Numbered from the stretch's first letter, positions 20,768-33,198 are shown. The stretch is 64,000 nt of DNA from Siphonodentalium dalli (GCA_032622095.1 CP136062.1:143486351-143550350), one strand, 5' to 3'. The notes: generated by a model from the sequence alone, not told the origin. Made by a program: numbers and translations.

Positions 20768-22774
20768 TCTACTATATAATTTGAGACTTCCGTATATATG
20801 TGTGTATATATGTGGGTACTTCATGGAATCGAAAACGCGTGTACGGATTGAGCTCAAATTTCATATATAAGTGTAAAATCCCACGGACACCGTTTTGGAG
20901 AAGCTCAGAGCACCGTTTCTCCCTTCCCAATCATCAAAATCACCGCAATCGGCACTTCGGTGTTAGTAGCGTTGATATATAAAGAGCGTTCGTTTTCCGC
21001 AGTCTATATAAAGAGCGTCGTTTTCACTATCTACTTATACAGCAGAGAGATTTCACGACGGGAAGCGTTTGTTTTCAATTCAATGCAATGTTATCGCTCG
21101 AAATATTATGCAGAGCGATTTAGGACGGGTACGACAGACTCGAAATATTATGCAGAGAGATTTCCCGACTGGAAGCGTTTGTTTTCAATTCAATGCAATG
21201 TTATCGTAGAGAGATTTCACGACGGGAAGAGTTTGTTTTCAATTCGATGCAATGAAGCGAGATTTCACGACATTAGGACGGGTACGGGCAGGTTAAAAAC
21301 AAAAGGAAAACAAAGAATGCATTGTCTGTCGTTCCTAGGAAGGGGGGGGGGGGAATTCATCGGGAAAAGACCGTATATATATGTGTACTTCATAGAATCG
21401 AAAACGGTTCGCTCGATTGAGTTCAAACTTCCCATCTAAATGTAAAAACCCACGGGAATCGCCGTTGCGGCGTTTTTGGAGAAGCTCAGAGCACGCGTTC
21501 TCCACTCTCAGTCACAAAAAACGGCACTGCGGTGGTTAATAGCGTTGATAGTTAAAGAGCGTTCGTGTCCGCAGTGTGTTGATAAAGAGCGTATGTGTTT
21601 AATGTGAATCTTACGTCTGGGTCTCGGCGTGAGCGTGTAAGACTGTATCCAGACATGAGCGTGTTGTGTGACGACATTCCCAACACCTAACAGGGACAAA
21701 TATCTATTAGCCACCATCAAGGCGAGTATAGCGACGTATTAATTCAAATGCTTTCGATCAAACAATATTCTTTGTCGCACTCATATTTCGTCATCTCTAC
21801 GAAAGCAGCGCATGTCGCGTTGGTGATGGGGTGCGCGGCGGATTAATTTAAATATGTCATGTTGGTAACAATATCTAGCCGTGAATTCCTCAGACCTACA
21901 GACGAATGCGACCAGCAAATTTCAAAATTGGTCACTCGACCTCCCCATGAATATCTTCTGGAATATGCCAGGGAATGCGTGCCCACGGGAATCGTCGTCG
22001 CGGCGTTTTGGAGACGTTATGAGCACTCATTATCCACTCCCAATAATCCAAATCACCGTCCTCGGCACTGCGGGGGGGGGGGGGTTAAGGCAGTCACGCT
22101 CTTTATATTGACCAACTTTGGCGTTGTTAACCGAGTAACGCTCTTTATTGCCATCGGCGTTGTTAAACGGTCACCTATGCGTACGAATGCGTACGAAACT
22201 ACGGATGCAAAACGCACCGGAACCGGAATGCATTTGTCTTGATTAAAAAGGCAGAATTAACTCATTGGAAAACAACAAATGCGTGTCGTGTGATTCTTAT
22301 GTCTGTCGTTCCTAGGAACGGGGGAGATTTTCATCGAATCATAAAACGCACCGGAACCGGAATGCTTTTATCTTGATTAAAAAGGCAGAATTAACTCATT
22401 GGAAAACAACAAATGCGTGTCGTGTGATTCTTATGTCTGTCGTTCCTAGAAACTGGGGAGATTTTCATCGAATCATACCTCTTTTAGGGACGGGGGAGAA
22501 TTTCATCGGGTCAGTTTTTCCGCCCTAGGGACGGGTACCATCATTTCTCTTGATTAAAAAGGCAGAATTAACTCATTGAAAAACACAAAATTAAATTAAA
22601 ACATCCGCCCGATGTACCGTAAATCATACCTCTTTTAGGGACGGGTACCATCATTTCTCTTGATTAAAAAGGCAGAATTAACTCATTGAAAAACAAAAAA
22701 TAAAAAAGGCAGAATTTTTTTTTTTAAATGTCATGTTTATGACCAACCACGCCAGTGGCGGGCTAACATGCTAG
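20768..22774 (+). mobile_element. Helitron-like family B, composite copy B7
   Basis: Starts TCTACTATATAATTTGAGAC and ends GCCAGTGGCGGGC, TAACATG, CTAG, then host TATTATATATTC. Near 21363-21440 a second, clipped 5' region (CCGTATATATATGTGTACTTC) occurs, so at least two elements are fused. The 3' part repeats GACGGGTACCATCATTTCTC and CTTGATTAAAAAGGCAGAAT several times. Confidence 0.6.
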
Positions 22775-23132
22775 TATTATATATTCATAAACGTACTTAA
22801 GCCATTGTTCGAGAAAATCTTTATGTTGCGAGGCCTTCCAATGTTTTACCTATCTTGAGGCAACATATAGACATTACTACTAACATGCCTAATCGCCTAT
22901 GACGTCATTTACTTAACGCCTGGTCCCGACATCACTTCCTTAACGCCTGTTGATGACGGTAGTCAGCTTTGGCTGGATTGATTGATTGTGGGTTTAACGT
23001 CGTTTTAGCCGCTAGGCCATATCACGGCAAATAACTGAATCAGGTATCAAAAGTCGGAGCGAAGCAACTGTGTAGATAAACCAGACAGTGGATTAGATTA
23101 AAACAATGCAACGACGAGCTATGTACAAGTAA
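22775..23132. other. Unassigned; contains a GTGGGTTTAACGTCGTTTT motif
   Basis: Includes GATTGATTGTGGGTTTAACG near 22976-22996, a phrase I associate with dispersed repeats of molluscan genomes (from memory, not searched). No coding signal. Confidence 0.35.
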
Positions 23133-25757
23133 TAATAATATAATAATAAGGTTTATAGTCACGACTCCACAAATGTGCTCTCGGACTTAACAATATACAC
23201 ATAAAACATATACAGCACAATACAAATATACAATATAAACTGCGGCTATTTCTTCACTTTACGCAATGTGGGCCGAAGACCAAATGCCACTTCAAACAGG
23301 TGGGTTTTAAGTGTTGATTTGAAATCATTTATGGTTTGTGGAATCCTTAAGTGATCAGGAAGTAGATTCCACAGCTTTGGGCCAGCCACAGAAAAAGCGC
23401 GATCGCCGCATGTAACCAGATGATGTCCAGATCCCCAGGTTTATAGACAAGTTGATTTGCCTTGGCGGACCTGAGGGGTCTGACGGGCTGATAGCGCTGG
23501 ATGAGATCCGACAAGTACAATGGTGCCAGATTATTTGAACACTTATAAGTGAAAAGCAAGTCCTTAGAATGGATCCTCTGCTCAACGGGAAGCCAGTGTA
23601 ATTTAGCTAGAATTGGAGTGAAGTTATCAAATTTCTTTGTTTTGGTAACAATCCTAGCAGCACAGTTTTGTACAAGCTGAAGTTTCCGAATAAGGTATGT
23701 GTTGCAACCAAATAAAAGTGAGCTACAGTAGTCTATACGGCTTGTGGCAAATGCATGTACGAGTTGTTTGGCCGTCTCTTCGTCGACCATATTTCGCACC
23801 CTGCTGATATTTCTCAGGTGACAATATGCCAATCTGCAAACGTGCATTACATGCGCCTCCGAAGATAGATTGTCATCCAGCATATACCCCAGGTTGTCGA
23901 CCATAGTCGACTTAGAGACTACACTATCTCCAAGCACAATATCGTGGGTAGTTGCTTTCTGCAACTGATGCGGTAACCCGATATATATCAGTTCAGTTTT
24001 GTCAAGATTCAATTTAAGGAAATTATCAGTCATCCAGATTTTAATATCGGATACACAGTGCTCTAGGGATTCTCTGGCTGGAATCTCACAACCATGGGTT
24101 GAAATGAACGTAGAGTTGGGAATCATCCGCGTAAAAGTGACAATTCAGCCCATGATGACGGATTATGTCCCCCAGCGGTAGGACGTAGATCACATAGAGC
24201 ATGGGTCCGAGCACATCTTACACATCTGTGGCACATCGTACTTAAGTGCAAAAACATCCGAGTGAACGTTGTTCACTGTGACACTCAATGTACGGCCGTC
24301 CAGATATGACCTAAACCAATCTAAGGCTACACCCGTCACACCGAGTATGTTTTCAAGTTTCTTCAATAGCACAGCGTGGTCGATGGTGTCGAATGCGGCA
24401 CTGATATCCAGCAACACCAAGCATGACACTTCCCTTTGATCCATTGACATAAGCAAGTCATTTTGGACCCGAAGAAGTGCAGTCTCCGTGCTGCTATTTG
24501 GACGATAGGCAGATTGAAACACTTCCGACAAACCAGTGGACGACAAGTATTCGCGAAGTTGTTTGGAAACAACCCTCTCTATCAGCTTTGAAATAAAAGA
24601 GAGGTTTGAAACCGGTCGGTAGTTACTTAGGACCTCGACACCAAGTCCTTGTTTCTTCAGTAGCGCGTTACTAAGGCATGTTTCATGATGGATGGAAATG
24701 CCACTATCCAAAGAACTGTTTACAATATTCATCAACACGGGTGATAGTGCTGCCTTACATGTCTTCAATAACTTTGTTGGTATAATGTCGAGAGAGCACT
24801 GTTTTAATGGAGATTTCGATATAATTTCTGATCAGATGTGAGTGGCTTGAAACACGTCAGCTTTTTATTGGCAAGATCGACCGATGACGTATACTGAGGG
24901 AGTGGCGAGGACTTGTTTTTGCGAAGTAGTTTATCAATAACATCAGATAGAACTTTAGGCAGTTTTGAGTTATCGCTCACGAGGTCAGCAAAATATTGCC
25001 GATTGGCCTCGATGATAAGTTTATTGATACGATTTCGTTGTGTCACGAACAACTCCCTGTGAATCTCATTGCAGTTCGAGATTTCTACGACGCACTTTCT
25101 CTGCTCGGAGGTCGTCATTGAACCACGGAGATGATTTACGGTTCACCATGGTTTTAGTTTGCAAAGGTGCAAAACTGTTAACCAACTCCTGGGCCACATA
25201 ATTGAAGTTTCTAACTAGCGCGTCGACAGAAAGATCGCGGGTTCTCCACAGAGACGAGGACATGATGGCGTTCGAAAAATTTCAAGGATCGATGCTGCGA
25301 TATTTACGGAAAGTCATTGTCTTCCTCTCCGGTTTTGGTCTACGGAGCCTAATGTTGAACTTTACCAGGAAATGGTCAGAAAGAGCTATGTCAAATATTT
25401 CAATGTCATAAACAATCCTGGAGTCACACTCGCGGGTGATCACAAGGTCTAGTGTGTGCTTACATTTGTGTGTAGGGTCAGTTACCAGTTGAACAAGTTC
25501 CATTGATTTCAAGATATTCGAGAAATTTATCGCATCGCTGTCCATCTCATTCTCCATATGGAAATTAAAATCACCCAGTACGATAAAAGGTCCTTTAGAA
25601 ATAGCCAAAGATCACAAGAATTCCGAAATTTCCGACGTGAACTTATCAACACTTAGTTTGTTTTTTCGGTTTGGAGGGGGTCTGTATACGATGACCAAAC
25701 GTATGGATGTGGAATTTTGAGTCAAAAGGCCCACCATTACCTCAAACGATCTAAATT
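23133..25757 (-). mobile_element. 5'-truncated CR1/L2/Rex-like LINE
   Basis: Minus-strand element from mid-endonuclease (25757) to a 3' tail of AAT/ATT microsatellite (23136-23155, read as TTATTATTATATTATTATT on the minus strand). The absence of the first endonuclease strands shows 5' truncation, and the simple-repeat tail is typical of CR1/L2-type target-primed insertions. It lies antisense to the host gene in its first large intron. Confidence 0.75.
23347..25757 (-). pseudogene. Decayed LINE ORF2: endonuclease, reverse transcriptase, C-terminus
   Basis: Read leftwards. An endonuclease remnant covers 25757-25282: RLVIVYRPPP, an in-frame stop at 25612-25614, GPFIVLGDFN, a SDHFLV end. A linker follows (NSFAPLQTKT, RKSSPWFNDDLR; frame changes near 25270 and 25090). 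The reverse transcriptase (24768-24120) has NYRPVSNLSFISKLIERVV, QSAYRPNSSTETALLRVQND and the catalytic LLDISAAFDTIDH. A frameshift after the DVPQ motif (near 24215) precedes VLGPMLY, and the YADD catalytic box is at 24122-24133. The C-terminal part has LNLDKTEL, SRIDYCSSLLFG and LQLVQNCAARIV followed by HWLPVEQRI, the usual tail of Jockey-superfamily/CR1/L2 LINEs. In life the enzyme nicks target DNA and reverse-transcribes its own RNA. This copy cannot encode it. Confidence 0.8.
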
Positions 25758-25782
25758 AATGCTTTAAGCCCACCGATCTACT

Positions 25783-25900
25783 GTGCGACAAAAGCGCTCA
25801 AGAAATTCAAAACAGATGCGTCGTATTAGATAATAATTGGTGACGTCACAAAATAAGATATAGTCTATATACGACCCAAAGCGTCCGGTTTTGGTTCGTT
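25783..25900. repeat. Dispersed repeat, inverted copy at 59040-59155
   Basis: TTGGTGACGTCACAAAATAAG and TATAGTCTATATACGACCC here are matched, reverse-complemented, by GGGTCGTATATAGACTATAT and TTTTGTGACGTCACCAATTA near 59067-59113. Confidence 0.7.
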
Positions 25901-28900
25901 ATCACAATATTGATCTGATATACCAGGTAAATCTGATATAAAATTAAAACACTGAAATGGAGGTGGCGGTTCTTCTACGCCGTAATTATATTTATGGCTA
26001 TATGTCGTTGTTCGTACTTTGATACCGTTCTACCTGTGTTTAAAAGACATGAATAATTATTCATGCAGGACAAAACAAAGTCACTCTGCTACACGCCGAA
26101 ACACCGACCAAATTCAGTAACTGTCAAACTTTCCTAGATGTTCACTTTAATGTCAGATCATGATTCACGTAATTGAAGACATGCATGGTTATCATGGTTA
26201 TGCGATTGTTTTCAAACTGACTAGAGAGATTGCACTTCTAGCGAGTGTGCGTGTGCGTGTGATTGTAACTCTACCGTCACAGGTTACGTGAATCTACACG
26301 ATTGTTGTCAAAAAGCGACTAGATCAAGTACGACTTTCTCTACTTCTAAACACGGGGTATAATTCTATTTTTGAAACATTTTGTTCTAACTCTATGATTC
26401 TGCACAGATGGATTATTTATTGTAGCTCTAGCATCACAGGTCACGGTGATTCTACACAATTGCTGTCCATAAGCGACAAAAGCGAGTACGACTTTCTCTA
26501 CTTGTAAACAAGGGGTATAATTTTATTTTTTAAACATTTTGTTCTAACTATGATTCTGCACAGATAGATTATTATCAAAGGCTCATTTAATAGTTCTAAT
26601 ACGAATTAACGGCACCAAATCCGTTACAACATGTACAATGGCATGTCAGTACGACTGTCGCAATGAAGTTCGTATTCATTTAAACGCTAAGCATTCCATC
26701 AAATGAATTCTTATGGCTAAACGACCTTGTTGGTGACCAAAATCGGAGTGATCGAAAGTCGTCCAATATCGATCGCTTGTTTATTTCATGAACAGCGACG
26801 AAAGCGTAAAGGCGTGCTGAGCTGATCGTGATTATGAATTACATGGTGACCGTGCACCGAGGTCAGAACACGATTATATAATCAAAGCTCTATTCAAAAC
26901 TACACACTCGAAATATGACCGGCTGTAACCAATTTAACCCTATCCAGTAAAAAACCAATACCCTAGCACTGTATTTCGTTGTCCACGTTCATTAAGGTGT
27001 CGTTTACACATAGCCGGTGAGCGATTTAAGCGACGAACCCGTGAACCGGCGAAGGTTACTGCAGAGTGTTTACACATCGCCGGCGAAGATATAAGCATAT
27101 AGTTATGTGTCTCCTTTACTTGTTAATAGTTTTCCTTTTAGTTCTCACTAAACTGAAATATGATATTGCTGTATACCTGTAAACATCTAGCCGCTTCCTG
27201 CTAGAGGTATGTTTGGGCAGTATAGTGAAGTGAAACATTTTAGAAATGGAAATGCCGAAATTATTAATATCCAACTCAAACTTTAAGGTATTGATAATTT
27301 TAGAGATATTTAAACAACATTGTTAAAGGTTTGTCTGAGTTTATAGACAATCTGTGAAGTGAGTGTCGCACCAAAAGCATGGCCATTGTCAGTTTTGAGA
27401 TCTTTTCGTCGCATACATCTACACATTGGTGTCTAATCATTCGGATATGATTGTATATTATATATTATATAATATAAGTTTCAACATCGCGAATCAAATG
27501 TGACACATTTTCCGTTTGCACATTATACAATAAAATATGGTTTTCGTTTGATTTGGGCGTTCACCATGTCCATGTATACAGGGCCGTGGCGATGGGGCTG
27601 TCTCATCCCAACTTTAATCAAAATATTCAAAAGCTGGAAATTTAATACCTGACACATTAGTTGGAAATGTGACATCAACAATATGTTGAAATTGTTCTCG
27701 TAGTTTGATTTTCCAACACGTTATTAGATGTGATTTTTTTAGACCAACATTTGCTATTTTTTTACCAAATTATTGGACTGAAATGGCCATCAGTTGGAAA
27801 TGATCCAACCTTAGACGTGTGTCAAGTTTGGAAAATGTCCAGCAATTGGAAATCTTAAGGCAAGTCTGGATGCTAGGCTTTTGCAATTTTCCGGGTTCTG
27901 ATTTCAAAATGTTCTCGTACAGGGCCATAACCATGGTCGGTCCGATAATATTATGTCTTGGTCCCGCCCACGTGGTCAGTCAAACATGTATCTAATTTAA
28001 CTGAACCAAATCGGGGTTCAAGTTGCTTGTCGTCAGACCACTACACATGTTAGGATTGGGCAATTTCCAGGTTTAGACACAGTTTCAGATCTAAAGGAAA
28101 TCGCTCAATACGGGGCCGTCTAGAGGATTACTGTGAGTGGAAGTTAGATAAAAGCCCAACCGGGGGGGGGGGTAAATGTATTTACGCGAACTTGTGAGTT
28201 TGGTGAGGTTCAAGATTTGGTGCAGTTGGAAATTCCAAAGATGAACAGTCACACAAATCAGGTCCTCTAGACCCGTCCCTGTATATATATGTCCACGACG
28301 CACTCAGATTTAGATTATTGAACTAATTGTCCATTTCGTTTGAATCCACTGAAACGTGCCATCCCATTTCTTCCATATATATGATCATACATGTACATGA
28401 AAATGCACATTTAATTCCCTCGAATGCGCAACAAATGTACCATGCACATGCAGAGTACATGTACCATCATCAGTTAGTATTTATAATAATAGCTTATAAC
28501 CAAGGTGCGTGACCACCGATGGGCGGCTGATTAGAGACGACTAAACTGACACACTGACCCATATATACACAGGCGAAAAGCGGACTGATTTATCAGGGCT
28601 AACACCACACTATTGCTTGAGTTAATTGTTGAAAGGCAATCATCCATGGCGGCAGATCAAGATCTAACTTAAATGCAGAGCGAATTGGAATCTATACGAC
28701 AACAAGTTGCTTGTATTGAATAATTTAATCCAGAAAATAAAAACCGAATAGCTGCATATCCGGATAGCTGAAATTCTTACCCGGCGAAGTATAAACACTC
28801 TATTGTTGTCGTAGAATTTGTCGTTATCGGCTAAAGCGAATATGATCTTATCCGGCTAATGTATAAACAACCCCTAAGCATTTTGGATAGCAAAATGTAT

Positions 28901-28919
28901 CTTTCATGTCATCCTATAG
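25901..28919. other. Intron sequence; one ~175-bp tandem duplication
   Basis: About 26262-26405 and 26430-26580 are diverged direct copies sharing GTACGACTTTCTCTACTT, GGGGTATAATT and AACATTTTGTTCTAACT. A short TATA/ATAT tract lies near 27455-27475 and a G10 run near 28162. Otherwise nothing is recognised. Confidence 0.4.
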
Positions 28920-29084
28920 CGGTGAATTCCTGGACGAACTACTCTGAGTGTGCTGGGCCTTGTGGTTCATCAACGCAGACTAGAACAAGGAAGAGATTTT
29001 GTTGCCCTCTGGGCAGTACCGATTGTCCTCTTTTCACCACGGATTCAGAGACGAGGAGATGCGAGCTGCGGGAGCATTGTCAAC
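28920..29084 (+). CDS. Exon: thrombospondin type 1 repeat
   Basis: Acceptor ATCCTATAG and donor CAAC|GTGAGT, phase 1 at both ends, 165 bp. The peptide reads NSWTNYSECAGPCGSSTQTR then T-R-K-R-F-C-C-P-L-G, T-D-C and R-R-C-E-L-R-E-H-C. This is the WxxxSxCxxxCG strand with the layered R-T-R and conserved cysteines of a TSR of about 53 residues. TSRs are extracellular and often C-mannosylated on the W-x-x-W/C strand. Only one tryptophan is kept here. The symmetric phase suits exon shuffling and matches the lectin-like exon before it and the EGF exon after it, so I assign it to the same + strand gene. Confidence 0.85.
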
Positions 29085-29770
29085 GTGAGTTTCATCTTTC
29101 AGTCCATGACATGGATATGTCTGTGGCATGGTATTTGATATCTTTGTGAATGGAAATTGAGAATAATTTCAAACAACTGTTCAATTATGTTTTCTGCAGT
29201 GCATCCCATTACGACTGAAAATGTTGATAACGGATGCCTATATGGATTACCCATTCATTCTCATTATTGTATTGCAAACATTGTCGATCGGTTATAGCAT
29301 AACGATAGGATTGTCAATTAACAATCAATGGTCGTAATCACTGGTAAAATGCTGATACAGTACCATAACTGGTTATAAATTATCCATCTATATCATGTAA
29401 TGTTTTGCCATGTACTGTGTCGGATTTGAGGCGTGAACACATAAACAGTTTATTCATAATTTGGGGAGCGTGATTGGGAATTACTGAGTAAGCTTGTAAA
29501 ATAATTGTAGCTAGGTATGTTAACTTGTTTGTTACTGGTAATAAATTCCGCCCAATCTGGGACCCACCACCCCATACGTGCAACAAAAATATTGTTTTCC
29601 TCCAACACATTGGATGCCCACCCCCTTTTCCAATAAGTTTTACTATTCTAGCTGCGTTTTTAAATGAAATAACTCACAAAGTTTGACAATTGGTATATCT
29701 GGGCATCACCCTTTATTTATAAACTAAATCGTTCAGTGATCACAGCAGTGACAGACTATTTGATGCATGT
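29085..29770. other. Intron sequence without recognised content
   Basis: Begins with the TSP1 exon donor. No repeat family or coding signal recognised. Confidence 0.4.
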
Positions 29771-30320
29771 ATAAATAGACAGAACACAACGCGCATCTTA
29801 ATCGAGAATCTTTTATCGAATGAGTTGCGGATGGCGCAAGGATATATTTACGCTAAAAACTTTTGTATTGCAATTTGTCTGAGGTTTGGATTACATTTCG
29901 GCTATATCCACTGGAGTGTATATTAAAGAATGTGAGCAGTCTGTGTATAAAACGAAAGGGACGTAATTCTACTTTGCGCCGTCCGCAACGAGTTCGATAA
30001 AAGATTCGAGATTATGATGCAAGTTGTGTTCTGTATTTATTCTACACCGTTCAGTCAGATAAGTTCAATCCATGAATGTCACCTACATTGTTACTATAGC
30101 TACCTTTATTGTGATTTAAGTCTGACAAATAACCAGTAATTATGTGGGGATCACCGGAAGCGGATGATCGACGTAATGTACGTCATCTTTCTTGGCGACG
30201 TCAACAAGAATAGTTCCGGCTTGTATTCCACTAGAGGTATACACTTATATATGTATTCAATGGCTGGGATTCCGCTGAATGCATGTGCCTCACGTCAATG
30301 GGTGTGGAATAAATTTATTT
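29771..30320 (+). mobile_element. Hairpin-headed interspersed element, copy 1
   Basis: 29771-30041 has ~70-bp inverted ends (ATAAATAGACAGAACACAAC against GTTGTGTTCTGTATTTAT, continuing through ATCTTTTATCGAA and GTTGCGGATGGCGCAA). It is followed by ~280 bp that also occurs twice at 49676-50475 (CCGTTCAGTCAGATAAGTTC, CCGGAAGCGGATGATCGAC, GGCTTGTATTCCACTAGAG). Non-coding. A MITE-like head joined to a constant tail. Confidence 0.65.
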
Positions 30321-30650
30321 CTCTGTTAACCGTGCAGCGAATATGATATTTGTCAGCGTATACCTGCATGTCTGATGACTTTGCTAATTTGCACCTTGTG
30401 TTATTCAAATTGAATGGTACACCTTTGATTATTTCGAGCAATATATAATAACAGTTATTTGCATAAAACCCATGGTGCCCGCCAATGTGATTTTTCTATC
30501 TTGTATTTTTATATGTATACATATGTATATAAGAGAATATAATATGTATATTTTGTACATCTGCATGTATTTGGCCACCCCTATTTTGATAGCCAATGGG
30601 TGCATATTTAGACAGAGTATTATACGCTATTCTATTCTGCTATAGTGCAC
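30321..30650. other. Intron sequence without recognised content
   Basis: AT-rich and without features I can name. Confidence 0.35.
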
Positions 30651-31260
30651 TTATTATACCCCCATTTTCAAAATGGGGGGTATACTGGATTGACTGCGTC
30701 CGTCCGTCCGTCCGGCCGTCCGTCACACTTTCTCCGTCCGTTTGTCCGTCCGTCCGTCCGTCCGACCTCATAACTCAAACAACTATGAACCGATTTCAAT
30801 AATTTTGTTTATGCAATCTCCTTAGGACGGTCTCTCCGCATGATGCTAATTGCGACTTTTTTTTCAAGTTACGCCTCTTTTTCGACTTATTTTGACTTAG
30901 AAAATTCTGTCCGACTTAATAACTTTAACAAATATGAACCGATTTCAATAATTTTTGGTTACATGCTTCTCATAATACCCTCTCTACATGATGCGGCTAG
31001 GGATTGGCTCAGACTGTTTTTCGTAATATTACACCTCATTTTCGACTTATTTTGACTTAGAAAATTCTGTCTGACTTAATAACTTTAACAAATATGAACC
31101 GATTTGAATAATTTGTTCTGTACAAGCTTCTTGTGACACCATATCGATATTATAAGTCCGAATTTTTCTTTAAAGTTAAAAATCTTTTTTGTTGAGATTA
31201 CGGATAATGCGGGTTGAATTTGCCACGGTGGGGGTATGCTAGCACATAGAGTGCACACCT
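30651..31260. repeat. TCCG-microsatellite-bearing interspersed repeat
   Basis: Opens with a palindrome TACCCCCATTTTCAAAATGG(GG) and a GTCCGTCC-rich stretch. It continues with ~160-bp direct repeats (TTCGACTTATTTTGACTTAG, AATATGAACCGATTTCAATA at about 30881/30933 and 31041/31093) and ends near GTGGGGGTATGCTAGCAC, which mirrors the opening TACCCCC. Elements of this look are common in invertebrate genomes. The class is unknown. Confidence 0.6.
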
Positions 31261-32630
31261 CTTGTTGATTATGACTGGCTTTGGATCAGTAATGGCATAA
31301 CGCATTGAACATTAAACATATGCATCGATCTGTATCAATTGGATCATTACATAGTGGGGCATATCTATAATTATCTCAGGATAACTGAGATCATGTTCAT
31401 TCTAACATTAACTGGATATGATACAATTTAAGGTATATATATTAGGAAATATGTTTTGTTGCTTAATATTTATCGAGTTAGTTATAAATTATTCGCTCAA
31501 AACTGATGTTATTGTCATGTTAGCGAACGGTATCAAAGATACTGGAATAGTCGTAAGACCTCATTTCAATCTAAAGAAATTTAAAGCGCCTCAGTATTGC
31601 AGCATACATGTATATATTCACACTCCAACCAAACGGATGTCAAATCAAATCAAATCAAATCAAATCAAACGGCGATAAATATTCTCGTGTGCCAGAAGTG
31701 AATAAGATGAATATTTATTAGATGTTATTTAACAAGTCATTAGTTAGCGCCTATATTAGCGCTAACTAATGAATAATGAATAATATTTTATATTATAATT
31801 ATATTATAATTTATATTTATGGCTAATAATATAATCTTGGTGGCGTTACCATTTCTGACTATGGGCTTCTTGTTTATTTTAGTGACGTTATGTTAACAAA
31901 CACCCGGCCCATAGGGCCTATAAGTCACGTGGTACACAAATACAATATTATTATTAATGCATGGCTATTTAGATAGTTTTGATTGTCTGATTGAATATGC
32001 CTGAGATATAAACCGAGCAGTAGGTACAGCACAATTATTTAGACAGTGAGCTATGATATCTACATCAGAATGAAACGGGGAAATATCGACCCGAGAAAAT
32101 AGGTTTGATCGTTCCTGTCTGTAAGCTGGACCACGAATGGGGAAGTGAAGTTCAGTTTTCACCTCGCCTGTTTCGCACAACAATTAAATCCTATCCTCCA
32201 CGTCCTCATTTCTGAAACGACGCGTTTCTATTCTGGTAGGCAAGATGACACAACGGAACTGAGCCATCAGCGAACGTTCTCTGTGCGATATCCGCGAAAA
32301 GCACTTAGGGTTCCACAAGGTATGCGGGTTTGAACAGTTTGTATGTACGAGCTTACTGAGGCGTATGCCATTTAATGACATGAATATACGGAGGACCCAA
32401 TTAATTTTTTTGTTAAAAAGTCGGCTGGTCTATATATGGAAACGCTATGTTGACTTAATAACATTATCTGAGAATGCGACGAATTAAGAAACATTATCAG
32501 CTCCAGCACGTCAGTAAAGGTTGACATATTTCAATATATAAGTAAAGGAAATATACATACATGTAACAGCTGTGATCTGGTGGGCGTTATTCGCTAATAC
32601 CACACACTCATGGCACCGGGAACATGTCTC
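31261..32630. other. Intron sequence; (AAATC)n at 31638-31670
   Basis: A short CAAATCAAATCAAATC pentanucleotide run resembles the tail of some LINEs, but no LINE body precedes it. The rest is unassigned. Confidence 0.4.
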
Positions 32631-32707
32631 TATTCCGAAGGTTCGCTATTCCGAAGGTTCACTATTCCGAAGGTTCACTATTCCGAAGGTTCGCTATTCC
32701 GAAGGTT
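32631..32707 (+). repeat. 16-bp tandem array (TATTCCGAAGGTTCRC), left part
   Basis: Five units of TATTCCGAAGGTTCGC/ACTATTCCGAAGG end abruptly at the 5' LTR. The array resumes at 41866 (AGGTTCTCCATTCCGAAGG), so the gypsy element landed inside it. An inverted array of the same unit lies at 44030-44187. Confidence 0.85.
32703..32707. repeat. Target-site duplication AGGTT (left)
   Basis: Five bases before the 5' LTR equal the five after the 3' LTR (41866-41870). Because the site is a tandem repeat containing AGGTT, part of this match could be pre-existing. Confidence 0.8.
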
Positions 32708-33198
32708 TGTCCGATAGTACAGAAGATATCGGTTGATATATAATTATGTTCCCAGTTATTGCTATAACGTATTGTACAGATAAACACAGCACATCGAGAT
32801 ATAACTAATAGAATAGATACAATCATAATTATCAAGATCATATTCTAAATTGGATGTGACATGTACTACCATCTTATTTGTTGGAAGGATCAGACCACGA
32901 TCGTTCCACCATACCGATGGCATGATACACGTCACATGGTAGGTGTATCATATACATCATACCTTATTAGGATGCATGATATGATACACCATACGTTGTA
33001 ATAACTACTGGCGTCGAGAGATACGAAGAACCACTCTCTCTCTGGCAGCCGATCCGACTAGACCTCTCTTACCGATGCTCCTGCTGTATTTATCACTATG
33101 ACTTATACACATATAAAGTTATCAAAAGCTATGGACAGTTATTGTTATCAATGTTCCCGACACGGCCAATTCAACATCTAAACCTAGACACCGGGACA
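32708..33198 (+). repeat. 5' LTR
   Basis: Starts TGTCCGATAGTACAG and ends CACCGGGACA. Contains a CTCTCTCT stretch and a TATAAAG motif near 33111, and is the U3-R-U5 unit that would drive transcription. Compared with the 3' LTR it lacks a few CT units and has scattered substitutions. Confidence 0.9.

Noticed and set aside
30596-30802. Frame with RPSVRPSVTLSPSVCPSVRPS
   Set aside because: Translation of the TCCG microsatellite in an interspersed repeat.
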